Assembly: GCF_003336225.1 (NCBI RefSeq)
Contig: NZ_QPID01000013.1
Location: forward strand, 1-64,000
DNA length: 64,000 nt
Source of the DNA: Corallincola holothuriorum
GTDB lineage: Bacteria > Pseudomonadota > Gammaproteobacteria > Enterobacterales > Neiellaceae
Reading direction: 5' to 3'
The translations under genes were made by a program, and so were the position numbers. Positions 1 through 8,445 of the stretch are shown here, in pieces. Under the pieces are notes generated by a model. It saw only the letters and a list, made by a program, of their open reading frames with translations. It had not been told where the DNA came from and searched no databases. The number at the start of each line of letters is the position of its first letter. Position 1 is the first letter of the stretch.

Positions 1-110
1 AATGCGCAAGCTGACTCATATTTGCTTCGGCGTGCTTAAGCACCAGAGCGAGTATCAGCCTCAAACAGCGTGAAAATCACTGCTTGAGGCATGACGAGCA
101 AGATGGTATC

Positions 111-1012
111 TCTCCCCTTGGAGAGGGAGCAAAGCTTATCGCCTTGCTTAACGAATGACGTAAGAGAGAAAAGTCCTCTTAAATAGGGAGCAAACTCCGC
201 CGTCGTTGCCTTTAGCCTCTTCTCCCTTGGGGAGAAGATTGAGATGAGGGGACTTTTTCTTTTTAATGCGGCAGCGTCAGCAAGCGCCAACCTGAACATA
301 TTTGCGTTATCAATATTGCTGACTCTCGTTTCAAATACCCCTCACCCCAGCCCTCTCCCCTTGGAGAGGGAGCAAAGCTTATCGCCTTGCTTAACGAAGG
401 ACGTAAGAGAGAAAAGTCCTCTTAAATAGGGAGCAAACCACGCTAGTCGTTGCCTTTAGCCTCTTCTCCCTTGGGGAGAAGATTGAGATGAGGGGACTTT
501 ATCTTTTTAATGCGGCAGCATCAGCAAGCACCAACCTGGATCTATTTGCGTTACCAATATTGCTGACTCTCGTTTCAAATACCCCTCACCCCAGCCCTCT
601 CCCCTTGGAGAGGGAGCAAAGCTTATCGCCTTGCTTAACGAATGACGTAAGAGAGAAAAGTTCTCTTAAATAGGGAGCAAACCTCGCCGTCGTTGCCTTT
701 AGCCTCTTCTCCCTTGGGGAGAAGATTGAGATGAGGGGACTTTTGCTTATTAATGCGGCAGCGTCAGCAAGCGCCAACCTCGATCTATTTGCGTTACCGA
801 TAATGCTGGCTCTCGTTTCAAATACCCCTCACCCCAGCCCTCTCCCCTTGGAGAGGGTGCTAACAACAGAGATTAACGACTATGCGCTACTACTGACGAG
901 GGAGCAAAGCTTATCGCCTTGCTGAAAAAATGACGTATGAGAGCAAAGTCCTCTTAAATAGGGAGCAAACCTCGCCGTCGTTGCCTTTACCCTCTTCTCC
1001 CTCGGGGAGGGA
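111..1012. repeat. Tandem array of ~243-bp units carrying paired REP-like elements
   Basis: About 3.5 units repeat with a period of 243-244 bp; the same TCTCCCCTTGGAGAGGG segment starts at 111, 354, 598 and 841. Each unit holds two related palindromic elements in opposite orientation. Type A (338-370, 582-614, 825-857) begins CCCCTCACCCCAG and ends in an inverted repeat around CCTTGG. Type B (216-251, 460-495, 703-738) is a diverged reverse-oriented version ending GATGAGGGG. The last unit is interrupted and degenerate: a B-like remnant lies near 990-1012 and foreign sequence is inserted after 857. Copies differ at only a few positions, so the duplication looks recent. Such G/C-rich palindromes are typical of REP/BIME elements and give spurious short ORFs containing PHPSPLPLERE. 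No transposase or RAYT gene is visible here. The whole stretch 1-1180 contains no gene I can support. Confidence 0.85.
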
Positions 1013-1059
1013 GCTTACAACAGAGATTGACGACTAAGCGCTATTACTGACAAGGGAGC
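861..1059. repeat. Pair of 45-bp direct repeats in the degenerate end of the array
   Basis: A 45-bp segment at 861-905, beginning TAACAACAGAGATTAACGAC, recurs at 1015-1059 with a few substitutions. Both copies directly follow a REP-like GAGAGGG or GGGAGGGAG sequence, and both end at GGGAGC. The segment interrupts the fourth 243-bp unit. It may belong to a second dispersed repeat family or be a remnant of recombination between REP elements. No coding function is seen. Confidence 0.6.
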
Positions 1060-1180
1060 TGCTACTGAGATCAGTGGTGAAGCGCGCTACTTATAAAGGA
1101 GCTAGCTGCTGAGAACAGCGGCTAAGCTTCATACTAACTCAGCGCTCTGTCATAATGCGTTGCGGTTCACAGGAGCAGTT

Positions 1181-1495
1181 ATGACAATACATTTTACTTT
1201 GGCAAAGCATCCACTATTACGCGATTTTCGACCCACAGATCGTCTCGCTATATTTTCCCTTGCCTATATGGATGTGAAAGGTTGGCCCAAATTGGCTGTG
1301 AACATCTTTAAGCTGGCTCTTTTGATCCCACCATTTCTGTGGTTAGCCAATATTGATGTCTGGTGGCAAGCATTACCCGTCCTGTTAGCGATCCCGCTTT
1401 ACCCCCTGCTGACCCGCCCTGTGCAGCTTTGGGCAGTGAGTGAGCTGCTACCGGCGGCAATTAAAACCCATCAACAGCAGGGAGCATCAAATTAG
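1181..1495 (+). CDS. Small membrane protein, DUF6170-like
   Basis: This encodes a 104-residue protein of unknown function. The ATG at 1181 is chosen because AGGAG lies 5 bases upstream (1171-1175); an in-frame TTG at 1160 would add seven residues without a better site. The N-terminal 40 residues look soluble, followed by two adjacent hydrophobic segments (about residues 45-61 and 63-80) split by the short DVWWQA stretch. The end is polar and glutamine-rich. The pattern, especially the PLYPLLTRPVQ segment after the second helix, resembles the small DUF6170 proteins I recall from Shewanella-type bacteria; this is a tentative match. It is convergent with mlaA and has a hairpin between. It lies just after the repeat array and need not be functionally linked to the ccm or flagellar genes. 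Confidence 0.7.
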   Translation: MTIHFTLAKHPLLRDFRPTDRLAIFSLAYMDVKGWPKLAVNIFKLALLIPPFLWLANIDVWWQALPVLLAIPLYPLLTRPVQLWAVSELLPAAIKTHQQQGASN

Positions 1496-1513
1496 TGTTG
1501 CGCTAAGTTCTGA

Positions 1514-1549
1514 AACCATAAAGCCCAGCAATCACTCGGCTTTGTGGTT
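1514..1549. terminator. Hairpin between convergent genes
   Basis: AACCATAAAGCC (1514-1525) pairs with GGCTTTGTGGTT (1538-1549) with one G-T wobble and a 12-base loop. It sits between the small membrane protein gene and mlaA, which converge, so it could end transcription on both sides. There is no clear T-run, so termination is an inference. Confidence 0.5.
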
Positions 1550-1598
1550 AAATAGGACGAAATAAACTTATCTGTTCAAACCTGCAGGGATTTCCAAC

Positions 1599-2414
1599 TC
1601 AAAGGTCAAGGCCGTCGATAAAATCGTCAAATTCCTCTTCCTGTTGAAAATCTTCCGGCACATTACCGTCATGAACTTTCCACTCCATGTGCTTGAAGTA
1701 GGCTTCACGCACAAATGCATAGGGATCCAATGAGTCATACAACAGCTTTTCCTGACTCATCAACTCAGCACGTTTATACAGGCCGCTCATCAATCCTTTG
1801 ATCAGCTTTTGCGTAAAGCTAAGCCACGATAACGGTGGATACATGTTATCAACGTAATCACCCACCTCTTCCCGCACTGCGGTTGGGCCTAGCACCGGAA
1901 ACATCAAATAGGGGCCATTACCGACACCATAAAATGCCAGCACTTCACCAAACTCATCCTGCTTGCGCTCCATCCCCATACGTTCTGCAACATCGATGGT
2001 GCCTAATAGACCCACCGATGTATTAATCACAAACCGTCCAGCGCTATTTCCGGCATCAGAAAATTTACCCTGCAGCGTATTATTCACTGTGCTCGATGGC
2101 TCGTTGAGGTTCTCAATAAAATTATTGATGCCATCTTTCATCATATCCGGCACGGCATGGACATAAACAACGGCCGTGGGACGGAACAGGTACTGATCAA
2201 GGAAGTTAAAGTTAAAGCGCCAGATCAGACGGTTAATCCCTTCGATAGGGTCGCGATCATCGTCATAGCGGGCATCCAACCAAGGATCCTGATACGCCGT
2301 CTGCGGCAGATCGGGCACACTGAACTTGGCCGCAAAAGCGGGTTGGCTGACAACGCCAACCACACACAAGAGGGCAAGGGTGATCACCCGCTTGATTTGT
2401 TTCATCAACATCAT
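1599..2414 (-). CDS. mlaA: MlaA/VacJ family phospholipid transport protein
   Basis: MlaA is the outer-membrane component of the Mla system, which removes misplaced phospholipids from the outer leaflet and passes them to MlaC. The 271-residue product shows the family features: DPIEGINRLIWRFN near residue 56, the amphipathic region around PDMMKDGINNFIENLNEPS, and GNGPYLMFPVLGPTAVRE about residues 160-180. The N-terminus has a hydrophobic signal ending in QPAFA, with likely cleavage after A28 by signal peptidase I. No canonical lipobox Cys is seen; the only Cys (C17) lies inside the hydrophobic core after LALL. Most family members in this group are lipoproteins, so this is unusual. The C-terminus is very acidic. 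It lies 49 bp downstream of ccmI and may be read with the ccm operon; the rest of the Mla system is not here. The start could also be the ATG at 2405 or 2411. Confidence 0.92.
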   Translation of the reverse strand: MMLMKQIKRVITLALLCVVGVVSQPAFAAKFSVPDLPQTAYQDPWLDARYDDDRDPIEGINRLIWRFNFNFLDQYLFRPTAVVYVHAVPDMMKDGINNFIENLNEPSSTVNNTLQGKFSDAGNSAGRFVINTSVGLLGTIDVAERMGMERKQDEFGEVLAFYGVGNGPYLMFPVLGPTAVREEVGDYVDNMYPPLSWLSFTQKLIKGLMSGLYKRAELMSQEKLLYDSLDPYAFVREAYFKHMEWKVHDGNVPEDFQQEEEFDDFIDGLDL

Positions 2415-2463
2415 TGAAAACGTATTTCCCTAACTTTAAAAAAACGTCGCGTATTCGCGCTAT

Positions 2464-3816
2464 TTAGTGCTTGGTATTAATTGTCACACTGGTGGCATAT
2501 GGCTCACCATTGAGCGACAAGGCATCACCGATCCCTTCCAGTTCACCTGCGGACAATTTGACATCCTGATCCACCGATATCCGCGCAGTAACATACACTT
2601 CCGGAAAACTGGACAGCTTCATCGCTGGCATCATCGCATCACTATCCGATAAAACGACTTTAACTGGAAAGTTACCCAACGGCATTCGCTTAACAGCCAA
2701 TGGCATCGGCGGACCATCTTTCGCCCGAGCAAACACCACCAAATTACCATTCGTTGGTAACTGACTACGCAGTTCTGGGGCAAGCTTGACCACCACAGAG
2801 AGTTGCTGGCCTTGCACTTCTTTAGATTGGGGCGCAGCTGCTTCTGCCACGGGAGTCGATTTACTAGCCGCAGCAGCGGGCGAAGTTGCTGGTGATGCCG
2901 CACCGCCTTGGGCTAACGGCATCTCCACCATTCGTAAGGTGCGCTCGATGGTTGCTTTACGCGGGTCGTCCGCTGGCAGCAACGTGGCCATTTTCCGCCA
3001 AACTGTTGCTGCAGTTCCATGATCGCCCTGCTCAAATGCTTGAAACGCTTTTAATGATAATGCATCCAGATTATTAGGTTCATGGGCGATCAACGCATCG
3101 AGAATGCGGGCACCACGATGAACCACTTGCGGATCCTGCGCATACATCGCCACTTGTGCGTAACCCAGCGCCACCGATGGGTTAGTTGGTGCTAACTCAT
3201 AGGCGCGTTCCATCGATGCCATCGCCAGCTCACCATCATTCACCGCCATACCAACACGACCAAGTAGCAACCAGACTGAGGGATCATCCGTTGGTTTGTG
3301 GTGCAGTTCGGTACGCAGGGCTAAGGCGAAATCACGCATCTCTGTTTCAGAAAGCGCCTCCCCCTGCTGCATCACACCGCGTTGGATATACTGCTGCAGT
3401 TGGCTGTGAACATTTTGCCAATGGGTCACCTGCTGATACGCACCAAACTGCCAATACCAAATCGCTGGCACAGCAACCAACATAACCACACCGATGCCCC
3501 AGGCCAGCAGATGCTTGTCGCTACTAGGTGACTTCACGGTGGCGCTTAGATCACTATCAACGTCATCCAGCAGACTGGATTTCAACTCTAATACCATGGC
3601 ATCAAAACTGGCTTGCTCTAATTCACCGTTGGCCAGCTCAGCTTCCAGTTCAGTCAGACGCTCACGATAAATGCCTTTATTCAGTTCTGCCTGTTGTCGA
3701 CCGTCACCCACCAGCTGCTCATCGTCAGCTGAACTTTTATAGCGTCGAAGCGCAGGAAACAGCAGCACAAGCGACAAAACCACCAAGACTACGGCAGCGA
3801 TCCAAAACAGTGTCAT
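2464..3816 (-). CDS. ccmI: Cytochrome c maturation protein CcmI (CycH-like)
   Basis: CcmI is the apocytochrome c chaperone of System I. It holds the C-terminus of unfolded apocytochrome and delivers it to CcmF/CcmH. The 450-residue protein has an N-terminal membrane helix (residues 2-25), a cytoplasmic coiled segment rich in Glu (about 45-85), a second helix near 106-125, then a periplasmic TPR region (about 150-290). An Ala/Pro-rich linker (about 300-335) leads to a C-terminal domain beginning near QQLSVVVKLAPEL. This is the full-length layout, not the short form split between CcmH domains as in E. coli. The ATG overlaps the ccmH stop by one base (TAATG), implying translational coupling. It is the last ccm gene. 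Confidence 0.93.
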   Translation of the reverse strand: MTLFWIAAVVLVVLSLVLLFPALRRYKSSADDEQLVGDGRQQAELNKGIYRERLTELEAELANGELEQASFDAMVLELKSSLLDDVDSDLSATVKSPSSDKHLLAWGIGVVMLVAVPAIWYWQFGAYQQVTHWQNVHSQLQQYIQRGVMQQGEALSETEMRDFALALRTELHHKPTDDPSVWLLLGRVGMAVNDGELAMASMERAYELAPTNPSVALGYAQVAMYAQDPQVVHRGARILDALIAHEPNNLDALSLKAFQAFEQGDHGTAATVWRKMATLLPADDPRKATIERTLRMVEMPLAQGGAASPATSPAAAASKSTPVAEAAAPQSKEVQGQQLSVVVKLAPELRSQLPTNGNLVVFARAKDGPPMPLAVKRMPLGNFPVKVVLSDSDAMMPAMKLSSFPEVYVTARISVDQDVKLSAGELEGIGDALSLNGEPYATSVTINTKH

Positions 3817-4358
3817 TACTTTTCCTTATTGGCCGAAGTGTTTGGCGAATCTGCTGCAGCAGGTGTGGAACTCGACGCACTGGGTATCGCCTCACCTAAC
3901 AGCTTCTGAACTCTTTCATCATCGACTTGAATATCGCTACGCTGTGATAGTTTGCGCCCGGCACGAACACGCCATACCACAACGAAACCAGCGATCAGTA
4001 TCAACAAAATCGGTCCGGCGATGATCACGGACGCCGCCGAAGACGGCGGCTGGTAATGCACAAAATGGCCGTAACGAGCCACCATATAGTCCACCACCGC
4101 TTGCTTGTCCTGACCTTCGCTGACCATCTCATACACCTTGGCTCGAAGATCCTGCGCCAACGCCGCATCGGAATCTGCGATATTTTGATTTTGGCATTTC
4201 GGGCAACGCAGCTCAGCGGCGAGTTCGCGGAACAGGGCTTCCTGCTCATCAGACTGAAACTGATAGGCTTCAATCGCGGCACTGACAGGGAATACCAATA
4301 GTGATAATGCGATAGCCAGCAGTTTAAGCGGCTGCATCAATCTCATTCTGGGCTGCAT
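3816..4358 (-). CDS. ccmH: Cytochrome c maturation thiol protein CcmH
   Basis: CcmH is a membrane-anchored periplasmic thioredoxin-like protein that keeps the apocytochrome CXXCH cysteines reduced for heme ligation with CcmF. In this 180-residue protein a signal sequence (to about A28) is followed by the family motif LRCPKCQNQNIADS with cysteines C52 and C55. A membrane helix (about residues 107-127, ASVIIAGPILLILIAGFVVVW) and a short cytoplasmic tail follow. This is the short single-domain type, matched by the separate ccmI. The start overlaps the ccmG stop by one base. Internal ATGs at codons 5 and 8 are possible alternative starts. Confidence 0.93.
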   Translation of the reverse strand: MQPRMRLMQPLKLLAIALSLLVFPVSAAIEAYQFQSDEQEALFRELAAELRCPKCQNQNIADSDAALAQDLRAKVYEMVSEGQDKQAVVDYMVARYGHFVHYQPPSSAASVIIAGPILLILIAGFVVVWRVRAGRKLSQRSDIQVDDERVQKLLGEAIPSASSSTPAAADSPNTSANKEK

Positions 4359-4951
4359 TATTTAGCCACCTCACGCAATCCTCGAGTTAACGACGCTTGT
4401 GGTACCGTCTTTGATTGGCTCGCTTCACGGTACAGAGGCTCCAATAACGCTTTCCAATTACGCGCGTTAACGTCACCAACATGGCGATACACCACCACAC
4501 CATCAACATCGATAATGTATGTTTCCGGTGCACCATAAACCCCGAGATCCAACGCCAGTGTGCCTCGCACATCCAGCAGATTTACCGCGTAAGGGTTACC
4601 TAGTTGGGCTAGCCATTGTTTGGCTTTTACCGGGTCATCTTTGTAATTAAGACCGATGATATGAACGCCAGTCGCGGCCAGTTCATTTAAAAAAGCATGC
4701 TCAGCACGGCAAGTGGGGCACCAAGTAGCCCAAACATTCAGCAGCGTAGGCTGTCCCGCCAATACCGCTTGATCACGAATGACGCTTGGCTGATAAAGAT
4801 CTGGCAGTTTGAACGCCGGCACCGGCTTGCCCACTAGCACCGACTCCAGCTCCCTTGGGTCAGAGAACAGTCCGCGCATTAAAAATGCCGCCAAGCCTAG
4901 GAACAGCAAAAACGGGATAAGAAAAACGAATAAACGCTGCTGACGGCTCAT
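4358..4951 (-). CDS. ccmG: Thiol:disulfide interchange protein CcmG/DsbE
   Basis: CcmG (DsbE) is a membrane-tethered periplasmic thioredoxin that reduces CcmH or apocytochrome c during heme attachment. The 197-residue product has an N-terminal anchor (about residues 7-25) and a thioredoxin fold with active site WCPTC (C78, C81). It also has the GVYGAPETYIID cis-proline loop typical of CcmG. Length and motif fit the family. It overlaps ccmF by 4 bp (ATGA) and ccmH by 1 bp, so it lies inside the coupled ccm operon. Confidence 0.95.
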   Translation of the reverse strand: MSRQQRLFVFLIPFLLFLGLAAFLMRGLFSDPRELESVLVGKPVPAFKLPDLYQPSVIRDQAVLAGQPTLLNVWATWCPTCRAEHAFLNELAATGVHIIGLNYKDDPVKAKQWLAQLGNPYAVNLLDVRGTLALDLGVYGAPETYIIDVDGVVVYRHVGDVNARNWKALLEPLYREASQSKTVPQASLTRGLREVAK

Positions 4952-6948
4952 ACTGCCTGCGCCTCCGTGACTTTAGTTTCATCACTTTTGGATGAAGCAG
5001 GCGTAACCACTGTTTTTTTCGCCATACGGTAACGACGATCCATCAACATCAGTAAGCCACCCAAAGACATCAGCAATGCCCCCGCCCAGATCCAGCGGAC
5101 AAATGGCTTGTAATAGATACGTACTGCCCAGGCACCATCGGTTAACTCTTCGCCCAGCGCCATATACAGATCACGGGTAAAGCCAGCATCAATAGCTGCT
5201 TCTGTCATAACCGAGCGTTGCACTGGGTAAAAACGCTTCTCCGCCACCAAGGTGGTCAACTGTTTACCGTCCTCGAATACCGTAAGTATGCCCGCACTGG
5301 CGCTATAGTTTGGTCCCTGAACATCCTTAACGCCCTCAAAACGAAACTGATAATCGCGCATTTCAACCGTGTCGCCCGGCACCATACGGAGATCTTTTTC
5401 AATGGTATAACTGCTAGTCAGTGCAATACCTATCAAGGTCACGGCAAAACCCAAGTGCCCCAAAACCATTGCCCAGTGGGAGCGGGTCAAGCGGGTTAAA
5501 CCGCGCAAACCGTCATTCTTTACACCAATACGTAGGCGGATCTCCTGCACCGTGCTCAAAGTGACCCATAGCGCCAGGGCTAGCCCCAACACCGCATGCC
5601 AAGGCATGCTATCGGCATAGATCACCGGCAACACAAAGGCCAATAACAGTGCCATACCGCCAGCAATGGTCAAAGGCATAGCCAAAGGCGACCAAGCTTG
5701 ACGGCGCCAACGGGTCAAAGGCCCGATACCTAACAAAATGGCAAAAGGGATCACCAAGACGGTAAACATATCATTAAAGAATGGCGCACCAACGGAGATA
5801 CTTCCCAGCCCCAACTCTTTGTAAAACAGAGGAAGCAAGGTACCAAGCAGCACCACTAAGGTGGCAGCCGTGAGAAACACGTTATTACCGATCAGCATGA
5901 CTTCGCGGGAAAACAGTTCATAGCGGCCATGGCTTTTCACTTCACTGCCGCGCCAGGCAAACAGCACTAATGAACCACCAATCACTATCCCCAAGAAAGC
6001 AAGAATAAACAGACCCCGCGCCGGATCACTGGCAAAGGCGTGCACCGACACCAGCACCCCAGACCGCACAAGGAAAGTACCTAACAGGCTTAGCGAAAAC
6101 GCCGAGATTGCCAGCAGTACTGTCCATGCCTTAAACACACCACGTTTTTCTGTCACCGCCAATGAGTGAATCAATGCGGTGCCGATTAACCAAGGCATAA
6201 ACGAAGCATTCTCTACCGGGTCCCAGAACCACCAGCCGCCCCAACCTAGTTCGTAATACGCCCACCAGCTGCCCAAAGCGATGCCTAAAGTAAGGAATAT
6301 CCATGCCGCCATTGTCCAAGGACGCGACCAGCGAGCCCAGGCGCTGTCTAAACGCCCTGTCATCAGCGCGGAAATAGCAAAGGCAAAAGCCACGGAGAAA
6401 CCCACATACCCCATATACAGCAAGGGCGGATGGATAATCAGCCCCACATCTTGCAACAACGGATTAAGATCCCGTCCATCGATAGGGAAGATTGGCAGTA
6501 AACGGTCAAACGGATTAGACGTGAGTAAGACGAACAGATAGAAACCTATCCCCACCATACCCATCACGGCCAGCACACGTGCAACCGCATCAAGCGGCAG
6601 GGCGCGACTAAACAGGGCAACGGCGGCTGTCCAACCCGACAGGATCAGCACCCATAGTAATAGCGACCCTTCATGGGCCCCCCATACAGCTGACACCCGG
6701 TAATAAACAGGTAACGCAGTATTTGAATTGTGCGCCACATAGGCAACGGTGAAATCGTTATAGACAAACGCCCATACCAAACACAAAAACGATACAAACG
6801 TAAACGCAAACTGACCCAATGCCAGCGGCCTTGCCAGTTTCATCAGCCCCTGTTTTTGGGTTAACGCACCATACAGCGGATAACTGGCTAACAAAAACGA
6901 GAGCGTCATCGCGATGATCAGGGCAAAATGGCCAATCTCTGGGATCAT
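4948..6948 (-). CDS. ccmF: Heme lyase subunit CcmF
   Basis: CcmF is the core of the cytochrome c heme ligase; it takes heme from CcmE and joins it to apocytochrome. The 666-residue polytopic protein carries the heme-handling WWD signature WGWGGWWFWDPVEN-type motif (WGGWWFWDPVEN at 236-247). It also has conserved histidine contexts VWGAHEGS (H92) and IIHPPLLYMGY (H173). Many membrane helices flank a large C-terminal periplasmic loop. The ATG at 6948 follows the ccmE stop by 2 bp, and its own end overlaps ccmG by 4 bp. Length is normal for the family. Confidence 0.96.
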   Translation of the reverse strand: MIPEIGHFALIIAMTLSFLLASYPLYGALTQKQGLMKLARPLALGQFAFTFVSFLCLVWAFVYNDFTVAYVAHNSNTALPVYYRVSAVWGAHEGSLLLWVLILSGWTAAVALFSRALPLDAVARVLAVMGMVGIGFYLFVLLTSNPFDRLLPIFPIDGRDLNPLLQDVGLIIHPPLLYMGYVGFSVAFAFAISALMTGRLDSAWARWSRPWTMAAWIFLTLGIALGSWWAYYELGWGGWWFWDPVENASFMPWLIGTALIHSLAVTEKRGVFKAWTVLLAISAFSLSLLGTFLVRSGVLVSVHAFASDPARGLFILAFLGIVIGGSLVLFAWRGSEVKSHGRYELFSREVMLIGNNVFLTAATLVVLLGTLLPLFYKELGLGSISVGAPFFNDMFTVLVIPFAILLGIGPLTRWRRQAWSPLAMPLTIAGGMALLLAFVLPVIYADSMPWHAVLGLALALWVTLSTVQEIRLRIGVKNDGLRGLTRLTRSHWAMVLGHLGFAVTLIGIALTSSYTIEKDLRMVPGDTVEMRDYQFRFEGVKDVQGPNYSASAGILTVFEDGKQLTTLVAEKRFYPVQRSVMTEAAIDAGFTRDLYMALGEELTDGAWAVRIYYKPFVRWIWAGALLMSLGGLLMLMDRRYRMAKKTVVTPASSKSDETKVTEAQAV

Positions 6949-6950
6949 GA

Positions 6951-7427
6951 CTAGCTCTCCGTGTTGCCGTAATCAGACTTCATATGATCCATGCCTTTGA
7001 GTGCTTCAGCTACTTCAGGCGGCATATACTCTTCATCATGCTTGGCCAGCACTTCGGTCGCCTGCACGGTATTAGCATCTAGCAGTACGCCCTGCGCGAC
7101 AATCCCCTGCCCTTCACGAAAAAGATCCGGCAAAATTCCATCAAACACCACGGTGGCCACAGGGCCGGAATCAATTACGTCAAAACTGACTTTCAGCGAT
7201 TGTGGATCTCGCACCACAGAGCCCGGCACCACCATGCCACCAATCCGCAGCCTTTGGCCGACGGCCGGCTTTTCCAGATTAGGGCCTTTACCGTTAACCA
7301 GCTCACTAGGGGTATAGAACAGATCGATATTCTGATTCAACGCATACAGCATGAGCGCAATCACCGCTCCGGCACCAGAGATGATAGCAATGGCCGTTAA
7401 TAGGCGCTTTTTACGTCTTGGATTCAT
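6951..7427 (-). CDS. ccmE: Heme chaperone CcmE
   Basis: CcmE is the periplasmic heme chaperone that binds heme covalently, receives it from the CcmABCD complex and hands it to CcmF. The 158-residue protein has an N-terminal anchor (about residues 9-29), an OB-fold body, and the heme-binding motif [12 protein letters not shown]. In it H130 is the covalent heme-binding residue and Y134 the axial ligand, at the same positions as in E. coli. The start overlaps ccmD by 4 bp. Confidence 0.96.
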   Translation of the reverse strand: MNPRRKKRLLTAIAIISGAGAVIALMLYALNQNIDLFYTPSELVNGKGPNLEKPAVGQRLRIGGMVVPGSVVRDPQSLKVSFDVIDSGPVATVVFDGILPDLFREGQGIVAQGVLLDANTVQATEVLAKHDEEYMPPEVAEALKGMDHMKSDYGNTES

Positions 7428-7627
7428 AGGGCGCGCTCCAGTTTCTGTGCTTGGTTACGACGAACATCTCTAGCCATTCTCGACATAATCTCTTTCTTTA
7501 ACGCTTTCTTTGACCAAACAATCCATCCCACCATGGCCAATAAAACAACGGCCGATAATGCAAAAGAGGCGATGATATAAGCATCATGGATACCGGTTTG
7601 CAGGCAATCACCGATCACTGGTGTCAT
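7424..7627 (-). CDS. ccmD: Heme exporter protein CcmD
   Basis: CcmD is the small membrane subunit that helps release holo-CcmE from CcmABC. The 67-residue protein has a short periplasmic start, one membrane helix (about residues 18-38, ending GWIVWS), and a basic cytoplasmic tail with Lys/Arg clusters. This is the usual CcmD form. ATGA overlaps join it to ccmC upstream and ccmE downstream. Sequence conservation in this family is low; position in the operon is a major part of the evidence. Confidence 0.9.
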   Translation of the reverse strand: MTPVIGDCLQTGIHDAYIIASFALSAVVLLAMVGWIVWSKKALKKEIMSRMARDVRRNQAQKLERAL

Positions 7628-8400
7628 AACGGAGCCCCCTTCTCATTTGTGTTTGCGCTGGTGTCACTGATTTTTAATACCTTAGCGACCCACGGACGGT
7701 TAGCTTCCCGCCGCAATATCTCATTACGGAAATTGGCCAATCCCATCGCGACCATCACCAACGAGATCGCCAGGATATTGATAAGCAAGGGCCACAACAT
7801 ACTGCTATCCATGGATGGTTTTTCAAATTTACTGATGGTGGCACCTTGATGCAGCGTGTTCCACCATTCGACGGAGTAATGGATAATAGGTAAGTTCACC
7901 ACCCCAACCAAAGCTAAAATGCCGGCAGCGCGTCCGGCTAAGGTGCGATCGGGAAATGCGTTATATAAAGCAATCACGCCGAGATAAAGAAACAGTAGGA
8001 TAAGTTCGGAAGTGAGTCGGGCATCCCAGATCCACCAAGCGCCCCACATCGGCTTGCCCCAGATAGCCCCCGTTGCCAAGGCTATCACGGTAAAAGCTGC
8101 GCCTACCGGCGCAAATGCCGCCACCGCATAGTCGGCCTGACGGATCTGCCAAACCATGCCCACCAACGCAGCGATCGCCATCGTCACATAAGCACCCATG
8201 GAGATAAACGCCGCAGGTACATGGATATAGATAATGCGGAAACCATCACCCTGTTTGCAATCCGTTGGCGTAAAGCCTAACCCCCATACCGTACCAATCA
8301 GCAATAGCAGCGCCCCCGGCACCATAAACCATGGCAACATACGACCGGCCAGTCGGTACGCATTTTCAGCTTTTGCGTAAGGGTGTAACCATTTCCACAT
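7624..8400 (-). CDS. ccmC: Heme transporter subunit CcmC
   Basis: CcmC is the membrane protein that loads heme on CcmE. The 258-residue product has six predicted helices and the tryptophan-rich WWD motif WGAWWIWDARLTSE (residues 119-132). The two conserved heme-ligand histidines H60 (YIHVPAA) and H184 (NTLHQG) fall at the E. coli positions. It is 45 bp downstream of ccmB and overlaps ccmD by 4 bp. Confidence 0.96.
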   Translation of the reverse strand: MWKWLHPYAKAENAYRLAGRMLPWFMVPGALLLLIGTVWGLGFTPTDCKQGDGFRIIYIHVPAAFISMGAYVTMAIAALVGMVWQIRQADYAVAAFAPVGAAFTVIALATGAIWGKPMWGAWWIWDARLTSELILLFLYLGVIALYNAFPDRTLAGRAAGILALVGVVNLPIIHYSVEWWNTLHQGATISKFEKPSMDSSMLWPLLINILAISLVMVAMGLANFRNEILRREANRPWVAKVLKISDTSANTNEKGAPL

Positions 8401-8445
8401 AGCATATCCTGATATAACGGGTGGCTAGATTTAACGCTATCAGCG

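Noticed and set aside
36-925. Short ORFs of 61-87 aa containing PHPSPLPLERE in the repeat array
   Set aside because: They repeat with the 243-bp unit, occur on both strands, lack ribosome sites and come from REP palindromes; typical spurious ORFs.
111-1012. CRISPR array
   Set aside because: Units are 243 bp and almost wholly conserved, with no short repeats and unique spacers, and no cas genes are present.
1160-1495. Longer start (TTG 1160) for the small membrane protein
   Set aside because: The ATG at 1181 has a clear AGGAG and gives the hydrophilic start expected.
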